A DNA stretch of 64,000 nt, taken from NCBI GenBank assembly GCA_001306305.2, contig CP155577.1:62001-126000 (forward strand). The letters are read 5' to 3'. Below the pieces are notes generated by a model. It saw only the letters and a list, made by a program, of their open reading frames with translations. It did no database searches and was not told the origin of the DNA. This document shows, in pieces, positions 28,977 through 37,750 of the stretch; position 1 is the stretch's first letter; the number at the start of each line of letters is the position of its first letter. The stretch comes from Citromicrobium bathyomarinum. Lineage in GTDB: Bacteria > Pseudomonadota > Alphaproteobacteria > Sphingomonadales > Sphingomonadaceae. A program made the position numbers and the translations under genes.

Positions 28977-29411
28977 ATGAAACTCGAGATCAACGAACAT
29001 GCCGCATGGGTGTTCAAGGCCGGCTGGAAGGGGCTTTGCCCGCGGTGCGGCAAGGGCAAGATGTTCAAGTCGTGGCTCAAGGTCAGCGACAGGTGCGACG
29101 TGTGCGGGCTCGATTACCGCTTTGCCTCGCCCGACGATGGGCCCGCGTTCTTCTCGCTGTGCTTCGTCGCCTTTCCCCTGGTCTTCCTGATGGTCTGGGT
29201 GCAGGTGGCGCTGGAACCCCCGATCTGGCTGCTGCTGATCATCGCGGTGCCGCTGATAAGCCTCGGCTGCCTGCTGCCGCTGCGCCCGATCAAGGGCTGG
29301 CTGGTCGCCTCGCAATATGTGAACCGCTCGGTCGAGGCGGGGACGGAGAAGCTGTGGGCGGAGATGCACGCGCGCGAGGACGAGCAGAAGCACGGCGAGG
29401 GCCGCGACTGA
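28977..29411 (+). CDS. DUF983 family membrane protein with zinc ribbon
   Basis: 144 residues. The N-terminal part has two CxxC knuckles (CPRCGKGKMF and CDVCGLDY, about residues 20-45), a likely zinc ribbon, followed by two hydrophobic helices (about 57-78 and 82-100) and a charged helical tail. This is the DUF983 layout common in Alphaproteobacteria, of unknown function; members are often found near cytochrome oxidase assembly genes, but not here. The ATG at 28977 has a strong GGAGGCGAG site. Confidence 0.85.
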   Translation: MKLEINEHAAWVFKAGWKGLCPRCGKGKMFKSWLKVSDRCDVCGLDYRFASPDDGPAFFSLCFVAFPLVFLMVWVQVALEPPIWLLLIIAVPLISLGCLLPLRPIKGWLVASQYVNRSVEAGTEKLWAEMHAREDEQKHGEGRD

Positions 29412-29435
29412 GCGGTACGCGCCCCGCCCGCGTCC

Positions 29436-30227
29436 TCAGCCGCCGAACCAGCGCCTGAGGCCGGCCGATCGCAGGCCGATCGCTGCGCCGGCAATCACCA
29501 GCAGCGCGGCAACACCCGTCGCGATGGCGACCGGCTCCGCGCGCTGTCCGCCCGCGGCGTAGATCGCCGAGAGCGCCCACAGAAACACGACCGCGTAGAA
29601 CGGATTGCCCCGCCCCCTGACGAGCGCGAGGCAGGCGATGATCCCGCCGGTCAGCACCACCAGCGCCGAAATCAGCGGCGCGGCCTCTCCGCCATCGACG
29701 CCGTAGAACAGCAGCGTGGCGGCAATGTTGACGATGGTCGCGGCGGTCAGCCAGGCGGCCAGCGCGCTCAGCGGCAGCACGGCGAGCCAGCGCTCTCCGG
29801 TCGAAAGCTTCGGCTCCCACCGGGCGAACACCCGGTAGATCGCGATGAGGCATGACAGGGTGAGGATGATGATCACTGCGGAGAACACGGCCAGTCCGAA
29901 GAACTGCGTGTAGAGCGCCCACAGCGCATTGCCGAGGAAGGCACCCGCTGCAGGCAGGCGGATCTGCGCCAGAAGCCTGTTCGTCCGCTGCCCGGGCAGG
30001 GCCTGGTAGATCGCGAAGGCGATCGTACCGGCAAACAGCGGCCCCCAGATAGAGAAGGCCCAGCCCGCGGGCGTGATCAGCGTGCGCACCGCATTCGACT
30101 GCGCGCCGATCGGGTCGCCGATACCCAGCGCGGGCAGAGAGGTCGTGACGATCTGGAGCAGGGCCGCGACGATCACGGCCCCGACCAGTGCGGGACTGGC
30201 GTTCGTCGGGGTGTCGCTGGGTTTCAT
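29436..30227 (-). CDS. TspO/MBR-like polytopic membrane protein, long form
   Basis: 263 residues with about eight hydrophobic helices. The segment PAGWAFSIWGPLFAGTIAFAIYQ and the ALWALYTQFF motif in the second quarter resemble the tryptophan-containing loops of the TspO family, but at 263 residues it is longer than classical 160-residue TspO, like other extended bacterial relatives. Tetrapyrrole binding is known for TspO proper and cannot be assumed here. Convergent with the DUF983 gene; 53 nt separate its start from the stop of the LuxR-type gene upstream, so they may be co-transcribed. Confidence 0.55.
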   Translation of the reverse strand: MKPSDTPTNASPALVGAVIVAALLQIVTTSLPALGIGDPIGAQSNAVRTLITPAGWAFSIWGPLFAGTIAFAIYQALPGQRTNRLLAQIRLPAAGAFLGNALWALYTQFFGLAVFSAVIIILTLSCLIAIYRVFARWEPKLSTGERWLAVLPLSALAAWLTAATIVNIAATLLFYGVDGGEAAPLISALVVLTGGIIACLALVRGRGNPFYAVVFLWALSAIYAAGGQRAEPVAIATGVAALLVIAGAAIGLRSAGLRRWFGG

Positions 30228-30280
30228 GATGGGAAAACCGCGGCGTACCGATTTCGTTTCTGCGAACGTGCGCTGCGAGT

Positions 30281-30844
30281 TCAGCCCGCTGCGTCATCCA
30301 CCGCCAGCGGATCGATCAGGTCGTCGAGGAACAGTGCCAGCAGCATGGTCTGGTTGGCGACCCCGGCCTTGGCGTAGACTTGGCTGAGCTGGGACCGCAC
30401 CGTGCCCTCGGCACTGCCGCGCAGGCGGGCTATGTCGGGAATCGTGCTGCCCTTGATCGCGAACAGCGCGACCTCGCCTTCCGACCGGGTCAGGTTCCAT
30501 TCGGCAAAGCGCATCTCGATCAGCTGCGCCATCGCGCCGCGCGCCATGCCCAATGCCTGCTTGCTGCGCCGCGCATCGGCCAGCAGGCGCTGCGTGTAGC
30601 GCGCGCCGAGGATGGTGCCCGCCAGCAGGGCGATAGCGATGATGCATTCCATGATCGGTTCGACGCCGATGCCGGAGCGCATCTGCGCCGCGATGTCGTC
30701 GATCCCGTCGCCGAGGAAATAGAGCGCGGCGATCCCCTGCAACGCCACGAAGGCGGAGGCGGCGAGCGCGGCCCGGCGCTGGTTTCGTCCCGGTCGCGTG
30801 GCCTGTCGCGGGGTCTGGGGCAAGGTTGCAACACTCCTAAGCAC
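30281..30844 (-). CDS. Membrane-anchored LuxR-type helix-turn-helix regulator
   Basis: 187 residues. Two hydrophobic helices (about 26-48 and 65-83) come first, then a GerE/LuxR DNA-binding domain at about 115-175: LTRSEGEVALFAIKGSTIPDIARLRGSAEGTVRSQLSQVYAKAGV. No receiver or autoinducer domain is present, so it is a one-component membrane-bound regulator. The longest frame starts with GTG at 30844, but an AGGAG lies inside it and is better placed for the in-frame TTG at 30823. The target may be the neighbouring TspO-like gene. Confidence 0.82.
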   Translation of the reverse strand: MLRSVATLPQTPRQATRPGRNQRRAALAASAFVALQGIAALYFLGDGIDDIAAQMRSGIGVEPIMECIIAIALLAGTILGARYTQRLLADARRSKQALGMARGAMAQLIEMRFAEWNLTRSEGEVALFAIKGSTIPDIARLRGSAEGTVRSQLSQVYAKAGVANQTMLLALFLDDLIDPLAVDDAAG

Positions 30845-30949
30845 ACGCGGAAACAGCGCCGCATAAGCGCGTGCTTATAGATTTGGGCGCGCCGCCGTCC
30901 AACCTGTCGCCGCGGCGCGAAAGCGGGCCGGGCAGATGGAGATGGCGAG

Positions 30950-31762
30950 ATGACGCGAGACGCAATGATCGAAACCGCGGCGAAGGTGCCCGCGGTCACC
31001 CTGGGGTTCTGGATCATCAAGATCCTCGCGACCACTCTGGGAGAGACCGCGGGCGACACCGTCAGCATGAGCTGGCTGGGCGAAACCTCGGCCAGCGCCG
31101 GGCAAGGCGGTCTGAACGGCTATGTCGTGGGCACCGCAATCTTCGGGGCGGCGCTGGCGATCCTCGCCTTCTTCCAGATCCGCGCCAGGCGGTTCCATCC
31201 CTGGCTCTACTGGGCGACGATCATCGCCTCGACCACGGCAGGCACCACGCTGGCCGACTTCGCGACGCGATCGCTGGGGATCGGCTATCCTGGCGGATCG
31301 ATCCTGCTGTTCTCGCTGGTCGTCCTGTCGCTGATCGCTTGGCATCGCACGCTCGGCGGGATTTCGGCGGCCTCGGTCCATACCCGCGAGGCTGAACTGT
31401 TCTACTGGATCACGATCACCTTCTCGCAGACGCTGGGCACCGCGCTGGGCGACTGGGTCGCGGACGGATCGCTCGGTTATCTGGGCGCGGCGGGCATCTT
31501 CGGCGGCGCGCTCGCGCTGGTCGCGCTGGCGCACTACACCACGCGCATCTCCAAGCCGCTGCTGTTCTGGTCGGCCTTCATCCTGACCCGCCCGCTGGGC
31601 GCTGTGGTCGGCGATTTCCTCGACAAGCCGGTGGCGAATGGCGGGCTCGAACTGAGCAGGTTGGCGGCATCGGCCGTGCTCGCCGCGGCGATCGTGCTGC
31701 TGGTGACGCTGCTGCCGCAGCGGCCCGAAACGGTCACGCAGCAGGAGCGGCTGGAGAGCTGA
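30950..31762 (+). CDS. COG4705-type membrane protein with four internal repeats
   Basis: 270 residues with about eight hydrophobic helices. The same short unit, an aromatic-W/I helix followed by a LG-x-x-x-GD/AD turn, occurs four times: FWIIKILATTLGETAGDTVS (about 19-38), LYWATIIASTTAGTTLADF (about 88-106), FYWITITFSQTLGTALGDWV (about 147-166) and LFWSAFILTRPLGAVVGDFL (about 204-223). COG4705 proteins have no established function. A GAGATGGCGAG site precedes the ATG, and a bidirectional terminator follows the stop. Confidence 0.8.
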   Translation: MTRDAMIETAAKVPAVTLGFWIIKILATTLGETAGDTVSMSWLGETSASAGQGGLNGYVVGTAIFGAALAILAFFQIRARRFHPWLYWATIIASTTAGTTLADFATRSLGIGYPGGSILLFSLVVLSLIAWHRTLGGISAASVHTREAELFYWITITFSQTLGTALGDWVADGSLGYLGAAGIFGGALALVALAHYTTRISKPLLFWSAFILTRPLGAVVGDFLDKPVANGGLELSRLAASAVLAAAIVLLVTLLPQRPETVTQQERLES

Positions 31763-31784
31763 CCCGTCGCGGCGAGGCACACGA

Positions 31785-31826
31785 AAAGGCCGCCACGCTC
31801 GAGAAGAGCGGGCGGCCTTTCTGTTG
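31785..31826. terminator. Bidirectional rho-independent terminator
   Basis: AAAGGCCGCC (31785-31794) pairs perfectly with GGCGGCCTTT (31811-31820); T-rich tails lie on both sides. It can end both the COG4705-type gene (plus) and pstS (minus), which converge here. Confidence 0.85.
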
Positions 31827-31846
31827 GCAGTGGGTGGCGGTGGGCC

Positions 31847-32956
31847 TTACTCGGCCGCTTCACCCGGCGCGCCGTTGGCGGTCTGCGCCTCGGCCCGCTC
31901 CGCCTCGAGCACGCTGTCGTTCTCGAGATCGGCGGCGGTCAGCTTGGGGTGCTGTTTGATGCGGCTGGCCATTTCTTCCATCGTGCCGGCGGGCAGGGCG
32001 ACGAGGCCGATCTTGGCCAGCGGCCCGTCACGATCCCACATGTCCATCCACTGGTCGAGATAGGCCTGAAGGCCCGGAATCGCCTGCAGGTGGGCCAGCT
32101 TGACGTAGATGTAGAGCGGGCGCGCGCCGGGGTACTTGAAGCTGGCGATGTTGTCGTAGGTCGGCTCGACCCCGTTCATCGGCAGGCCCTGCACCTTGCC
32201 CTCGTTCTCTTCGAGATAGGAATAGCCGAAGATGCCCACGGCGTTCTTGTTGCCCTGAATCTTCTGGACAATCAGATTGTCCTGCTCGCCCTGATCGACA
32301 TATTTGCCGTCGGAGCGGACTTCGGTGCAGGTCCGCTCGAACGCGTCCTCGTCACTGTCCTTCAGGGCTTCCATCGCCGGGTCGGTTTCGCAACCCGCGG
32401 TCAGGACCAGTTCCTTCAGCGCGTCGCGCGTGCCGCTGGTCGACGGCGGGCCATAGACCAGGATCGGGGTGGCGGGCAGCGAGGGGTCGACATCGGCCCA
32501 GGTCTCGTTGGTCTGTTCCTTGCCGTAAGGGTTGGCGGCGAGCGCCTTGTACACGATTTCCGGCGTCAGGTTCATCATGATCCCGCCCTGCGCGCTGGCA
32601 AAGGCAATCCCGTCCAGCCCGACCTGGATTTCGGTAATGTCGTTCACGCCGTTCGACTGGCAGGTTTCGAACTCGCTCACCTTCATCCGGCGCGAGGCGT
32701 TGGCCATGTCGGGCGTATCCGCGCCCACGCCCTTGCAGAACAGCGCGATGCCGCCGCCGCTACCGGTCGATTCGATCAGCGGCGAACGCATGCCGGGATT
32801 GGAGCGCGAGAAGCTCTCAGACACCAGCTTGGCGAAGGGATAGACGGTGGACGAGCCGACCGCGCGGATCGATTCGCGGGTGCCGCCGCTGCTGTCGCAC
32901 CCGGTCAGCATCAGGCCGGCAGCCGCCGCCATCGCCAGAACATGCGTGATTTTCAT
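31847..32956 (-). CDS. pstS: Phosphate-binding PstS-family lipoprotein
   Basis: 369 residues. A lipoprotein signal ends in LTGC (Cys20), so it is membrane-anchored in the periplasm. The PBP-like fold has AVGSSTVYPFAKLVSE (the phosphate-binding TVYP loop, about 33-48), ESTGSGGGIALFCKG, PDMANASR, and YGPPSTSGTRDALKEL. It binds phosphate for the Pst importer, but pstCAB and phoU are not adjacent, so it is a stand-alone gene in this window. A Pho-box-like site lies about 60 nt upstream. The C-terminal 40 residues are acidic and Ala-rich. Confidence 0.85.
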   Translation of the reverse strand: MKITHVLAMAAAAGLMLTGCDSSGGTRESIRAVGSSTVYPFAKLVSESFSRSNPGMRSPLIESTGSGGGIALFCKGVGADTPDMANASRRMKVSEFETCQSNGVNDITEIQVGLDGIAFASAQGGIMMNLTPEIVYKALAANPYGKEQTNETWADVDPSLPATPILVYGPPSTSGTRDALKELVLTAGCETDPAMEALKDSDEDAFERTCTEVRSDGKYVDQGEQDNLIVQKIQGNKNAVGIFGYSYLEENEGKVQGLPMNGVEPTYDNIASFKYPGARPLYIYVKLAHLQAIPGLQAYLDQWMDMWDRDGPLAKIGLVALPAGTMEEMASRIKQHPKLTAADLENDSVLEAERAEAQTANGAPGEAAE

Positions 32957-33016
32957 TGGGAAACGCCTTTCTCTCAAATTGGTAAGGCCTGCAAAGCCGG
33001 GACGGCTAGAGTGCAA

Positions 33017-33035
33017 GTGTGACACTCATATGACC
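33017..33035 (-). promoter_or_regulatory. Candidate Pho box upstream of pstS
   Basis: On the minus strand the sequence GGTCATATGAGTGTCACAC carries two TCAYA-containing half-sites (GTCATA and GTCACA) repeated at an 11-bp period, the arrangement of PhoB sites. It sits 61 nt before the pstS ATG and points the right way. Confidence 0.6.
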
Positions 33036-33151
33036 GGACCGGTGGTGATCGCTCCTGCTCGCGCCGTCGCACTCGTGCCCGCTTTGCCTTGCCGTGGACC
33101 GCGCGCCAACCTAACGAGCGCGACGTAACGGAAAAAAGGCTTTTCTCACCC

Positions 33152-34267
33152 ATGCGCATCGGATGCCCGAAGGAAATCAAGAACCACGAATACCGGGTCG
33201 GGCTGACCCCCGAAAGCGCCGGCGAGCTGGCCCGCCACGGCCACGAGGTTTGGATCGAAAGCGGTGCCGGCCTAGGCATCGACGCGACCGACGCGGAGTA
33301 CACGGCCGCCGGTGCGCGCATCGTCGACGGGCCCGACCCGATCTTCGCCGAGTGCGAGATGGTGGTGAAGGTGAAGGAACCCCAGGCGGTCGAGCGCAAG
33401 AAGCTGCGCGAAGGCCAGATCCTATATACCTACCTGCACCTCGCCCCCGATCGCGAGCAGACGGTCGATCTGGTCGATTCGGGCGTCACCGCGATCGCTT
33501 ACGAAACGGTCACCGGGCCCAACCGCTCGCTCCCGCTCTTGAAGCCGATGAGCCAGGTGGCCGGGCGGATGAGCGTGCAGGCCGGTGCCACCGCTCTCGA
33601 AAAGGCGCATGGCGGACGCGGCGTGCTGCTGGGCGGCGTGCCGGGCGTGATGCCGGGCAAGGTCGTGGTGATCGGCGGCGGCGTGGTCGGCTTCAACGCG
33701 GCGCAGATGGCTGCGGGCGTCGGCGCGGACGTGACCATTCTCGACCGCGATCCCGAAGTGCTGGAGCGGGTCGGCACCCATTTCGAAACCCGCGCCAAGA
33801 CGCGCTTCTCCAACGCCGCCAATCTGCATGACGCCGTGTGTCAGGCGGATCTGGTGATCGGCGCGGTGCTGATCCCCGGCGCGGCTGCGCCCAAGCTGGT
33901 CACCCGCGACATGCTGCGCGACATGCAGAAGGGTGCGGTGCTGGTCGATGTCGCGATCGACCAGGGCGGCTGCTTCGAAACCAGCCAGGCGACCACCCAT
34001 GACAACCCGACCTATGTGGTCGACGACATCGTGCATTACTGCGTCGCCAACATGCCCGGCGCGGTCGCGCGTACCAGCACCTATGCGCTCAACAACGTGA
34101 CCCTGCCCCACGCGCTGCAGATTGCCGACCACGGCTGGAAGGCCGCGATGCGCGCCAATCCGCACCTCGCCGAAGGGCTCAACGTGTGGGACGGCAAGGT
34201 CACCTACAAGGCGGTGGCCGAAGACCTGGGATACGAATATGTTCCGGTCGAAAAGGCGCTTGCCTGA
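33152..34267 (+). CDS. ald: Alanine dehydrogenase
   Basis: 371 residues, the usual length. It reversibly deaminates L-alanine to pyruvate with NAD. Signature regions: [20 protein letters not shown] with substrate-binding Arg and Lys nearby, the catalytic His in YLHLAPD, and the NAD fold [17 protein letters not shown] (about 168-184), plus the hexamer-contact region [14 protein letters not shown]. The ATG at 33152 starts right at the conserved N-terminus. Divergent from pstS. Confidence 0.95.
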   Translation: MRIGCPKEIKNHEYRVGLTPESAGELARHGHEVWIESGAGLGIDATDAEYTAAGARIVDGPDPIFAECEMVVKVKEPQAVERKKLREGQILYTYLHLAPDREQTVDLVDSGVTAIAYETVTGPNRSLPLLKPMSQVAGRMSVQAGATALEKAHGGRGVLLGGVPGVMPGKVVVIGGGVVGFNAAQMAAGVGADVTILDRDPEVLERVGTHFETRAKTRFSNAANLHDAVCQADLVIGAVLIPGAAAPKLVTRDMLRDMQKGAVLVDVAIDQGGCFETSQATTHDNPTYVVDDIVHYCVANMPGAVARTSTYALNNVTLPHALQIADHGWKAAMRANPHLAEGLNVWDGKVTYKAVAEDLGYEYVPVEKALA

Positions 34268-34297
34268 TACGACAATGACCTGAGCGGGAGAGAGACG

Positions 34298-35281
34298 ATG
34301 GGAATCCAGCAACCGGTGAATTCGGGCTTCGGCCGGACGAGTGAACCGCAGGAGGTGCTGGACGGCATCGATCTCTCCGGCAAGGTCGCGATCGTTACCG
34401 GCGGCTATTCGGGCATCGGGATAGAGACCGTGCGCGGGCTCGCCGGGGCGGGCGCGACAGTGATCGTGCCCGCGCGCGACCATGCCAAGGCGGTGGGCAA
34501 CCTCTCCGATGTGGTGGGCGACGTCACGATCATGGCGATGGACCTCGCCGACCTCGCCACGGTGCGCGCCTTCGCTGCCGAGTTCATGGCGCAGCACGAG
34601 CGGCTGGATCTGCTGATCAACAATGCCGGGATCATGGCCTGCCCGCTGACCCGCGTCGGCCCCGGCTGGGAACAGCAGTTCGGCGTCAACCACCTCGGCC
34701 ATTTCGCGCTGGCGCAGGCGCTGATGCCGCTGCTGGTGGAGACGGCCAGCAAGCCGGACAGCGACGTGCGCGTGGTCGCGCTGTCCTCCACCGCGCACAA
34801 GATGGGCGATATTCGCTGGGACGATCCGCACTGGGAAAGCGGCGAGTACGACAAGTGGAAGGCCTACGGGCAGGCCAAGACCGCCGACGCGCTGTTTGCC
34901 GTGGGCATGAACAAGCGGCTGGGCGAGCATGGCGGACGCGCGTTCTCGGTCCACCCCGGCGGGATCATGACCCCGCTGCAGCGCCACCTGCCCAACGAGG
35001 AGATGGTCGCGCTCGGCTGGATGAACGAGGATGGCGAACTGTCCGAGGACGCCGCGAAGATGTTCAAGAGCGTGACGCAAGGTGCCTCGACCACTCTATG
35101 GGCCGCAACCTCGCCGGCGCTGAAGGACCGCGGCGGTGAATATTGCGAGGACTGCGACATCGCGCAGCTGGCGGATAGCGAGAACCCGAGCCGCTACAAC
35201 AATGTCCAGCCCTACGCGGTCGACGAGGACAGCGCGCAGCGCCTTTGGGCGATGAGCGAGGAGATGGTCGCGGCGGTGTGA
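34298..35281 (+). CDS. Short-chain dehydrogenase/reductase
   Basis: 327 residues. Cofactor motif TGGYSGIG (about residues 35-42; family TGxxxGIG), NNAG at about 108-111, and the catalytic site with Ser in ALSSTAHKMG and YGQAK (Y-x-x-x-K, about 189-193). This length and the AHKMGD region resemble the retinol dehydrogenase/WWOX-like group; the substrate is unknown. A GAGAGAGA site precedes the ATG, 30 nt after ald, so the two may be co-transcribed. Confidence 0.9.
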   Translation: MGIQQPVNSGFGRTSEPQEVLDGIDLSGKVAIVTGGYSGIGIETVRGLAGAGATVIVPARDHAKAVGNLSDVVGDVTIMAMDLADLATVRAFAAEFMAQHERLDLLINNAGIMACPLTRVGPGWEQQFGVNHLGHFALAQALMPLLVETASKPDSDVRVVALSSTAHKMGDIRWDDPHWESGEYDKWKAYGQAKTADALFAVGMNKRLGEHGGRAFSVHPGGIMTPLQRHLPNEEMVALGWMNEDGELSEDAAKMFKSVTQGASTTLWAATSPALKDRGGEYCEDCDIAQLADSENPSRYNNVQPYAVDEDSAQRLWAMSEEMVAAV

Positions 35282-35360
35282 GCATCGGTTGGCGCGTTGC
35301 GCGTCGCGGGGTGACCTCCGCGGCTCAGGCGGTGACGGGCCTGACCTTCGCACCCCCGCC

Positions 35361-35747
35361 CTACCGTTGGTCGATGCCGTATTTCTCGAAGAACGGCGTG
35401 ATGCACCGCTCGAGTTCCTGCGTCGCGGCGCGTTCCAGCTCTTTGCGTGAAGCGCCCCGCTCCTCCATCTCCTGCAGAGCGTGTGTGCGATCGACAACGC
35501 CGTGGCAGCGGACGAGCTGGGCGCAAAAACCGCGATCGAACGCGGCATCACCGCTCGATCGGCGCAGATCGCAATAGAGCTCGCCGGTCTTGCGGCGGGT
35601 TTTGACCCGCGCGCGGAACTTGCGCAGCCGCTGTGCGGTGACGACGATCGTCGCGTCCTCCCCGGTGGTCGCTGTCTCTGCGGCTCTCGCCTCGGGTGCC
35701 GGGGCCTGCAGCGAGAGAAGCAGAACGGGTGCCAGATACAAGAGCAT
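35361..35747 (-). CDS. Small secreted protein of unknown function
   Basis: 128 residues. A signal peptide (MLLYLAPVLLLSLQAPA, cleavage near residue 20-24) precedes a basic mature region with the TonB-receptor-like start EDATIVVTAQRLRK. Four cysteines (LYCDL, GFCAQLVRC, RCITPF) may form disulphides in the periplasm. No family was recognised. It lies 10 nt after the beta-barrel gene and probably shares its transcript. Confidence 0.65.
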   Translation of the reverse strand: MLLYLAPVLLLSLQAPAPEARAAETATTGEDATIVVTAQRLRKFRARVKTRRKTGELYCDLRRSSGDAAFDRGFCAQLVRCHGVVDRTHALQEMEERGASRKELERAATQELERCITPFFEKYGIDQR

Positions 35748-35757
35748 TTCCGTCTCC

Positions 35758-36369
35758 TCAGAACCGGATAGGCAACCCGACGAAGAACGCGTGGGCGGAG
35801 CTATCAAGATGCTCGTATTCGAAGCGCAGGTCGATCCGCTCGTCGAGCCTCACCTGCGCGCCCGCCCCTACGACGAAGCTGGTTCGCCACTCGCGCGCGT
35901 CCTCCACACCGGCCGCGTTGTCGATCGCATAGCGATCGCCGCCGAAGCCTCCCTTGACGAAGAACAGCGCCCGGTCGGCCGCGACCACGCCGATCCGCCC
36001 GGTCGCGCGATAGCCGAACCGCTCGTTCTGCTGGTAGCGCGCCCCGCCCACGAAGGTTTCCGGCGATCCGCCACCTTTCAGCAGCGAGACTTCGGCACCG
36101 ATCCGCACCCGATCGCCCACGGCGATGTCGTACCCCGCCATCGCACCGCCGCCGATATCCCAGTCCCGGGTATAGGCACCGTCGGTTGCGCCCGTCTGCG
36201 CGTCGGTCTGCTCGATGTAGAAATGATGCTCCAGCACGCCGACCAGCGGCCCGGCGTAGGCGCCGTCGAACGGCACGTCCTGCGCATGCGCGGCAGGCGC
36301 AAGGATCAGCGAAGCTGCGGCCGCGGACACGGCGGCGCAGGCACGGCGGAAGGGGGAAGAAAGGCGCAT
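35758..36369 (-). CDS. OmpA-like/Opacity-type outer-membrane beta-barrel protein
   Basis: 203 residues. Signal peptide with cleavage after AHA-Q near residue 29. The mature part is a run of alternating-residue strands (GAYAGPLVGVLEHHFYI, GAMAGYDIAVGDRVRIGAEVSLL, FGYRATGRIGVVA, RALFFVKGGFGGDRY, RTSFVVGAGAQVRLDERIDLRFEYEHLD) that ends in Phe (GLPIRF), the outer-membrane C-terminal signal; it fits an eight-stranded barrel. The function is unknown. First gene of a pair with the small secreted protein. Confidence 0.82.
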   Translation of the reverse strand: MRLSSPFRRACAAVSAAAASLILAPAAHAQDVPFDGAYAGPLVGVLEHHFYIEQTDAQTGATDGAYTRDWDIGGGAMAGYDIAVGDRVRIGAEVSLLKGGGSPETFVGGARYQQNERFGYRATGRIGVVAADRALFFVKGGFGGDRYAIDNAAGVEDAREWRTSFVVGAGAQVRLDERIDLRFEYEHLDSSAHAFFVGLPIRF

Positions 36370-36455
36370 CGAAATTCCTTCGTTGCGGATCGACGATTCG
36401 CTCCGTAGTGTTTTTCTGACACGGAGATTTCTTTCTGTAAAACGAAAAGATATTG

Positions 36456-37085
36456 ATGCCTGACGAATATAATCTACCTCCGAGCCGAGCACGCGCCTGT
36501 CGCTGGGCGGCACTGTTTTTCGGTCTCATCGCCGTAATCGCGCTGGCCGCGCCCATCGCCCTTCTCGCCATCACCGGCGATCCGCTGACGAATTGGCAGT
36601 GCGGAAGCGATCGGGACTGCGCGTTCGAAAATGGAGCGTTGGCCGCGCTGGACGATGAGGTGCGGGCACAGGTCGCCGCGTCACCGTCTGCGCAAGAAAG
36701 CTTTGCGGATCACCTCGATCGCGTGCCCATCCACGGCGGGCTGGCGCTCTTGTCGATCCTGTCGAGCCTCCCCTTCGCGGCGCTGATGTTCGGTGTTGCG
36801 ATGGCACTGCGCAGCTTCGGCACTTCCAGGGGAATTCCCGCGGCGATCAAGTGGCTGCGACTGGTCGCCTGGGCGGCCCTGGCGGCTGCGCTCGCACCAC
36901 CCATCATCGGGCTGCTGCAAAGCGTGCTGCTGCTCCCCGGAACTCCCTACGGCCCGGGCTACGCGATCGAGGTCGAGGGCGGCCCGCTGCTGCTGCATTG
37001 CTTGCTGGCGTTCGCCACGATGGCGCTGGTGTGGGCACTGGACGCAGGCCACAGCGCCCAGCGCGATCTGGCCGAGATCGTCTGA
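36456..37085 (+). CDS. DUF2975-like four-helix membrane protein
   Basis: 209 residues with hydrophobic helices at about 18-42, 93-117, 132-158 and 178-198. The gene arrangement, a four-helix protein followed immediately by a tiny Cro/CI-type regulator, is the known DUF2975 plus YozG-type pair. A TGATG overlap couples it to the regulator. The ATG at 36456 is preceded by an in-frame TTG one codon earlier. Function of the family is not known. Confidence 0.7.
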   Translation: MPDEYNLPPSRARACRWAALFFGLIAVIALAAPIALLAITGDPLTNWQCGSDRDCAFENGALAALDDEVRAQVAASPSAQESFADHLDRVPIHGGLALLSILSSLPFAALMFGVAMALRSFGTSRGIPAAIKWLRLVAWAALAAALAPPIIGLLQSVLLLPGTPYGPGYAIEVEGGPLLLHCLLAFATMALVWALDAGHSAQRDLAEIV

Positions 37086-37309
37086 TGCCGGTGGTGGTCA
37101 ACCTCGACGTGATGCTGGCCAAGCGAAAGGTCCGCTCGAACGAGCTGGCGGCCGCGATCGGCATTACCGAAAGCAACCTCTCGCTGCTCAAATCGGGCAA
37201 GGTCAAGGGCGTGCGGTTCGGCACGTTGGCGGCGATCTGCCGCTATCTCGATTGCAAACCGGGCGACCTGCTCGACTACGAGATTTCCGACGACGACCTG
37301 CCCGGCTGA
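37085..37309 (+). CDS. Small XRE (Cro/CI) regulator, YozG-like
   Basis: 74 residues, almost only a helix-turn-helix: SNELAAAIGITESNLSLLKSGKVKGVRFGTLAAICRYLDCKPGDLLDYE (about 17-67). The C-terminal KPGDLL is characteristic. The ATG overlaps the stop of the membrane-protein gene. It probably controls its own operon; the membrane partner may sequester it. Confidence 0.85.
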   Translation: MPVVVNLDVMLAKRKVRSNELAAAIGITESNLSLLKSGKVKGVRFGTLAAICRYLDCKPGDLLDYEISDDDLPG

Positions 37310-37317
37310 CGGGGGCG

Positions 37318-37740
37318 CTAAGAACCCGCCACAAACGGCGCGGCGATCTCTGCGGTGACGCGCTGTGGGCGCAGCGTCTTCGCATCGAGCATCGCCCAGC
37401 GGGTGAGCGCGGAGACGAGCACCTTGCCCGCATCGTCCACGAACCGCACCTCGCGGTCGAACTGCGCCCCACGCGGCGTGCCCGAAACACGGGTGCCGCC
37501 GTGCGCGACCTCGCCTTCGCGGATATTACCGCGATAGTCGATCTCGTGCCGGGTCACGACCCAGATGTAGCGCTCGCGGTGTTCGTCGGGCGCAACCGCG
37601 TGCCAGTGCGACACCGCGATGTCCTGAATCCAGCGGACCCACTCGGCATTGTTCACATGGCCGAGCTCGTCGATATGCTCAGGGCTTGCGGTGTAGTCGC
37701 GCTCGAAAGCCCAGCTATTTTCGGAAGTCTCGTCACTCAC
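37318..37740 (-). CDS. 4HBT-type acyl-CoA thioesterase
   Basis: 140 residues with a hot-dog fold. The 4-hydroxybenzoyl-CoA thioesterase-like motif lies in HIDELGHVNNAEWVRWIQD (about 22-40), with the Asp/His/Asn cluster expected for catalysis. Similar to YbgC/FadM-like enzymes; the acyl substrate is unknown. GTG start at 37740; the HAD gene ends 10 nt upstream, so the genes are likely co-transcribed. Confidence 0.85.
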   Translation of the reverse strand: MSDETSENSWAFERDYTASPEHIDELGHVNNAEWVRWIQDIAVSHWHAVAPDEHRERYIWVVTRHEIDYRGNIREGEVAHGGTRVSGTPRGAQFDREVRFVDDAGKVLVSALTRWAMLDAKTLRPQRVTAEIAAPFVAGS

Positions 37741-37750
37741 GCCAGCCTCC

